From: Calditrichaceae bacterium | GTDB taxonomy: Bacteria > Calditrichota > Calditrichia > Calditrichales > Calditrichaceae | Assembly: GCA_024763405.1 (NCBI GenBank) | Contig: JANTFQ010000112.1 | Location: 1 to 7,385 of the forward strand | Length of the DNA: 7,385 nucleotides | Reading direction: 5' to 3' | Shown: positions 6,080 through 7,385 of the stretch, piece by piece | Position numbering within the stretch: position 1 is the first letter of the stretch | How the letters are laid out: each line of letters begins with the position of its first letter | Notes under the pieces: generated by a model | Seen by the model: only the letters and a program-made list of their open reading frames with translations | What the model was told of the DNA's origin: nothing | Databases searched by the model: none | Translations under genes and position numbers: made by a program

Positions 6080-7339
6080 ATGAAAAAAACGCTTTTATTT
6101 TTAATACTACTGCTCACGGCCTGGGCCTGCCAGGATTTGAATTCGGTAAATCCACCGGATGAATATGATGTGAACGGACAGTTTGGCCGTTTCGTTGACA
6201 CGGTTTTTTATGCTACAGATGCACGCTTTACAGTGGACTACCGTTCGGATACGGGAAACGGAAAAGATTTATGCGTGGGGAACTACGCGGATTTTCAAGC
6301 CGGATTTTTTATCAAATTTATTTTCCTGCCGTCCGATACAATGAAAATCGATTCGCTCTTTCTTGAATTTACCAGTTTTGGAAAATTTGGTACAGGCCAG
6401 GAGGATCTGGCGCTTGAGGTATATGAGGTAGACCGGGAATGGGATGAGCATACCATAAATACGCTTGACGAATGGCACAACTGGCAGCCTTCCGGGCAAC
6501 CGATCTACAATACGGTCGTTACGGTAGAAGATACGGCTAAAATGAAAATTGAAATTGATACGACGCTTTTTAATAAATGGCGATATGAGCCGGACCAAAA
6601 TTTTGGCATTTATGTAAAAGCCGCCTCGGCGCAGGGGAATCATATTCGCGAATTTAAATCCCTGGAATCCGGTAATCCTTTAGACTGGCCAAAAGTGTAT
6701 TATTTTAAAAACCAGGGAGACACAGCCAGCGTTTTAGACAGCGTTCGCACTGGAATAGATGCGACGGTATTCGATTATCCACAATCCTCCGCAGACAATG
6801 TGTTCGAAAATGCACAGGCGAACAATAAACTTTTAATCGCCAGTGGTATTCCCGCCCGCTTATTTGTCCGCTTTGATTCGCTAAAAACGCTTCCCAAAAC
6901 GGCGGTAATGCAGGCGGCAAATCTTATATTACAGATAGATGATGAGAATACCGCGTTGCAGAATGAAAACCAGAGCAATGTTTTTTATCTGCGTTCCATA
7001 ACGAGCGCTGATTCTGCACTGAATTCTTTTGAAGTCGATTCTTCGTTTACAACGGATTCTAACTTTGGCTTCGAAATGATTACAAGTAACGGCAGCATTC
7101 AAATGAAGAGTGTTTCGGAACAGGAAAAATTCGGGAAAAATCAGATTCAAAATCTAATCAACGGCCGAAAATCCAATGAATGGTTTTATGTTCATTTTAT
7201 CGACGCGCCAAGTCCGCTTTCTGTTGAAAAAAGTGATATTTCGGTATTTAATCTGTTTTCACCTAACGATACAGAACACCCGGAAGCGCTAAAACTGCAC
7301 GTTCGTTATTTTGATATACTGCCCGGTAGCGGTTTATAA
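6080..7339 (+). CDS. predicted lipoprotein with two tandem DNRLRE-like beta-sandwich modules
   Basis: The predicted product is a 419-residue envelope protein of unknown function. A lipoprotein signal opens it: MKK, a run of Leu/Ile/Phe, then TAWAC with Cys17 as the probable lipidated residue. The -3 and -2 positions (Ala, Trp) are unlike the usual Leu-x-x-Cys box, so lipidation is likely but not certain. The rest is Thr/Asp/Phe-rich and beta-like. Two regions, about 40-212 and 222-412, share a plan: a D-x-x-V-F opening, a strand resembling GFFIKFIFLP or RLFVRFDSLK, an 'L-x-L-x-I/F' strand, and an ending with a Pro-containing segment plus V-x-YF. Module 1 also has VYEVDREWDEHTINT, recalling the W-D-E strand of DNRLRE domains. 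An in-frame ATG at 6068 would prepend MWIY; 6080 gives the more typical signal peptide. The downstream gene starts 12 bp later, so the two are probably co-transcribed. Confidence 0.75.
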   Translation: MKKTLLFLILLLTAWACQDLNSVNPPDEYDVNGQFGRFVDTVFYATDARFTVDYRSDTGNGKDLCVGNYADFQAGFFIKFIFLPSDTMKIDSLFLEFTSFGKFGTGQEDLALEVYEVDREWDEHTINTLDEWHNWQPSGQPIYNTVVTVEDTAKMKIEIDTTLFNKWRYEPDQNFGIYVKAASAQGNHIREFKSLESGNPLDWPKVYYFKNQGDTASVLDSVRTGIDATVFDYPQSSADNVFENAQANNKLLIASGIPARLFVRFDSLKTLPKTAVMQAANLILQIDDENTALQNENQSNVFYLRSITSADSALNSFEVDSSFTTDSNFGFEMITSNGSIQMKSVSEQEKFGKNQIQNLINGRKSNEWFYVHFIDAPSPLSVEKSDISVFNLFSPNDTEHPEALKLHVRYFDILPGSGL

Positions 7340-7351
7340 TTTGGGGAAAGA

Positions 7352-7385
7352 ATGAAAAAATATATTGCAATAATAATAACAATAG
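7352..7385 (+). CDS. start of an unidentified protein, probably exported (truncated by window end)
   Basis: Only 11 codons are visible: MKKYIAIIITI. Two lysines followed by an isoleucine-rich hydrophobic run look like the beginning of a signal peptide. A purine-rich GGGGAAAGA (7343-7351) immediately before the ATG could serve as ribosome site. The 12-bp gap to the lipoprotein stop implies one operon, so the product may be an envelope partner of that lipoprotein. Function cannot be assigned. Confidence 0.6.
   Translation, partial: MKKYIAIIITI

Noticed and set aside
6269..7150. Several short antisense frames over the lipoprotein gene
   Set aside because: The frames overlap each other, are low-complexity or basic shadows, and nothing in them is recognisable.

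Overview
The window reads as ordinary chromosomal DNA of a moderately AT-rich, Gram-negative bacterium. Evidence for a diderm is a heptose-bisphosphate phosphatase (GmhB, used for LPS-type heptose), a lipoprotein precursor and a MurQ muropeptide-recycling enzyme. The style of the proteins (MKK-start secreted beta-sandwich lipoprotein, AT-rich spacers, few strong Shine-Dalgarno sites) is compatible with the wider FCB group (Calditrichota, Ignavibacteriota or relatives). That placement is an impression, not something the sequence proves. All genes are on the + strand and densely packed. I see no tRNA, rRNA, CRISPR array, insertion sequence or sign of recent transfer.

Layout. Positions 1-378 hold the 3' end of murQ. 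A 119-bp spacer (379-497) carries a possible promoter with a perfect TATAAT and an inverted repeat lying over it. Next comes a tight three-gene block, 498-3713: two adjacent cation:proton antiporter-like membrane proteins overlapping by 4 bp, then an Est30-type alpha/beta-hydrolase overlapping the second by 8 bp. A 146-bp spacer with an inverted repeat precedes glgA (3860-5338), a GT5 glycogen/starch synthase. glgA is followed by a short terminator-like hairpin, a possible extended -10 promoter, and a 15-bp hairpin with a T-tract just upstream of the gmhB start (5436-6026). A good sigma70-like promoter (TTGACA, 17 bp, TAAATT) overlaps the gmhB stop and probably drives a lipoprotein made of two tandem beta-sandwich modules (6080-7339). 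The first 11 codons of another probably exported protein follow at 7352.

How the genes fit together. MurQ recycles cell-wall amino sugar, GlgA makes an alpha-glucan store, and GmhB makes heptose phosphate for surface glycans, so carbohydrate and envelope metabolism is a loose theme. The antiporter-hydrolase block is a separate unit and its two membrane proteins may work together. The lipoprotein and the following exported protein look like an envelope pair.

Most notable: the second antiporter-like protein appears to have Ser where the family carries its ion-binding Asp, while its partner keeps an Asp. GlgA lacks the conserved Lys of the N-terminal K-x-G-G-L motif and has two more changes near the nucleotide-sugar site. 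A strong hairpin ends just before gmhB. No clearly new multi-gene system is evident; these are local oddities in otherwise recognisable genes.
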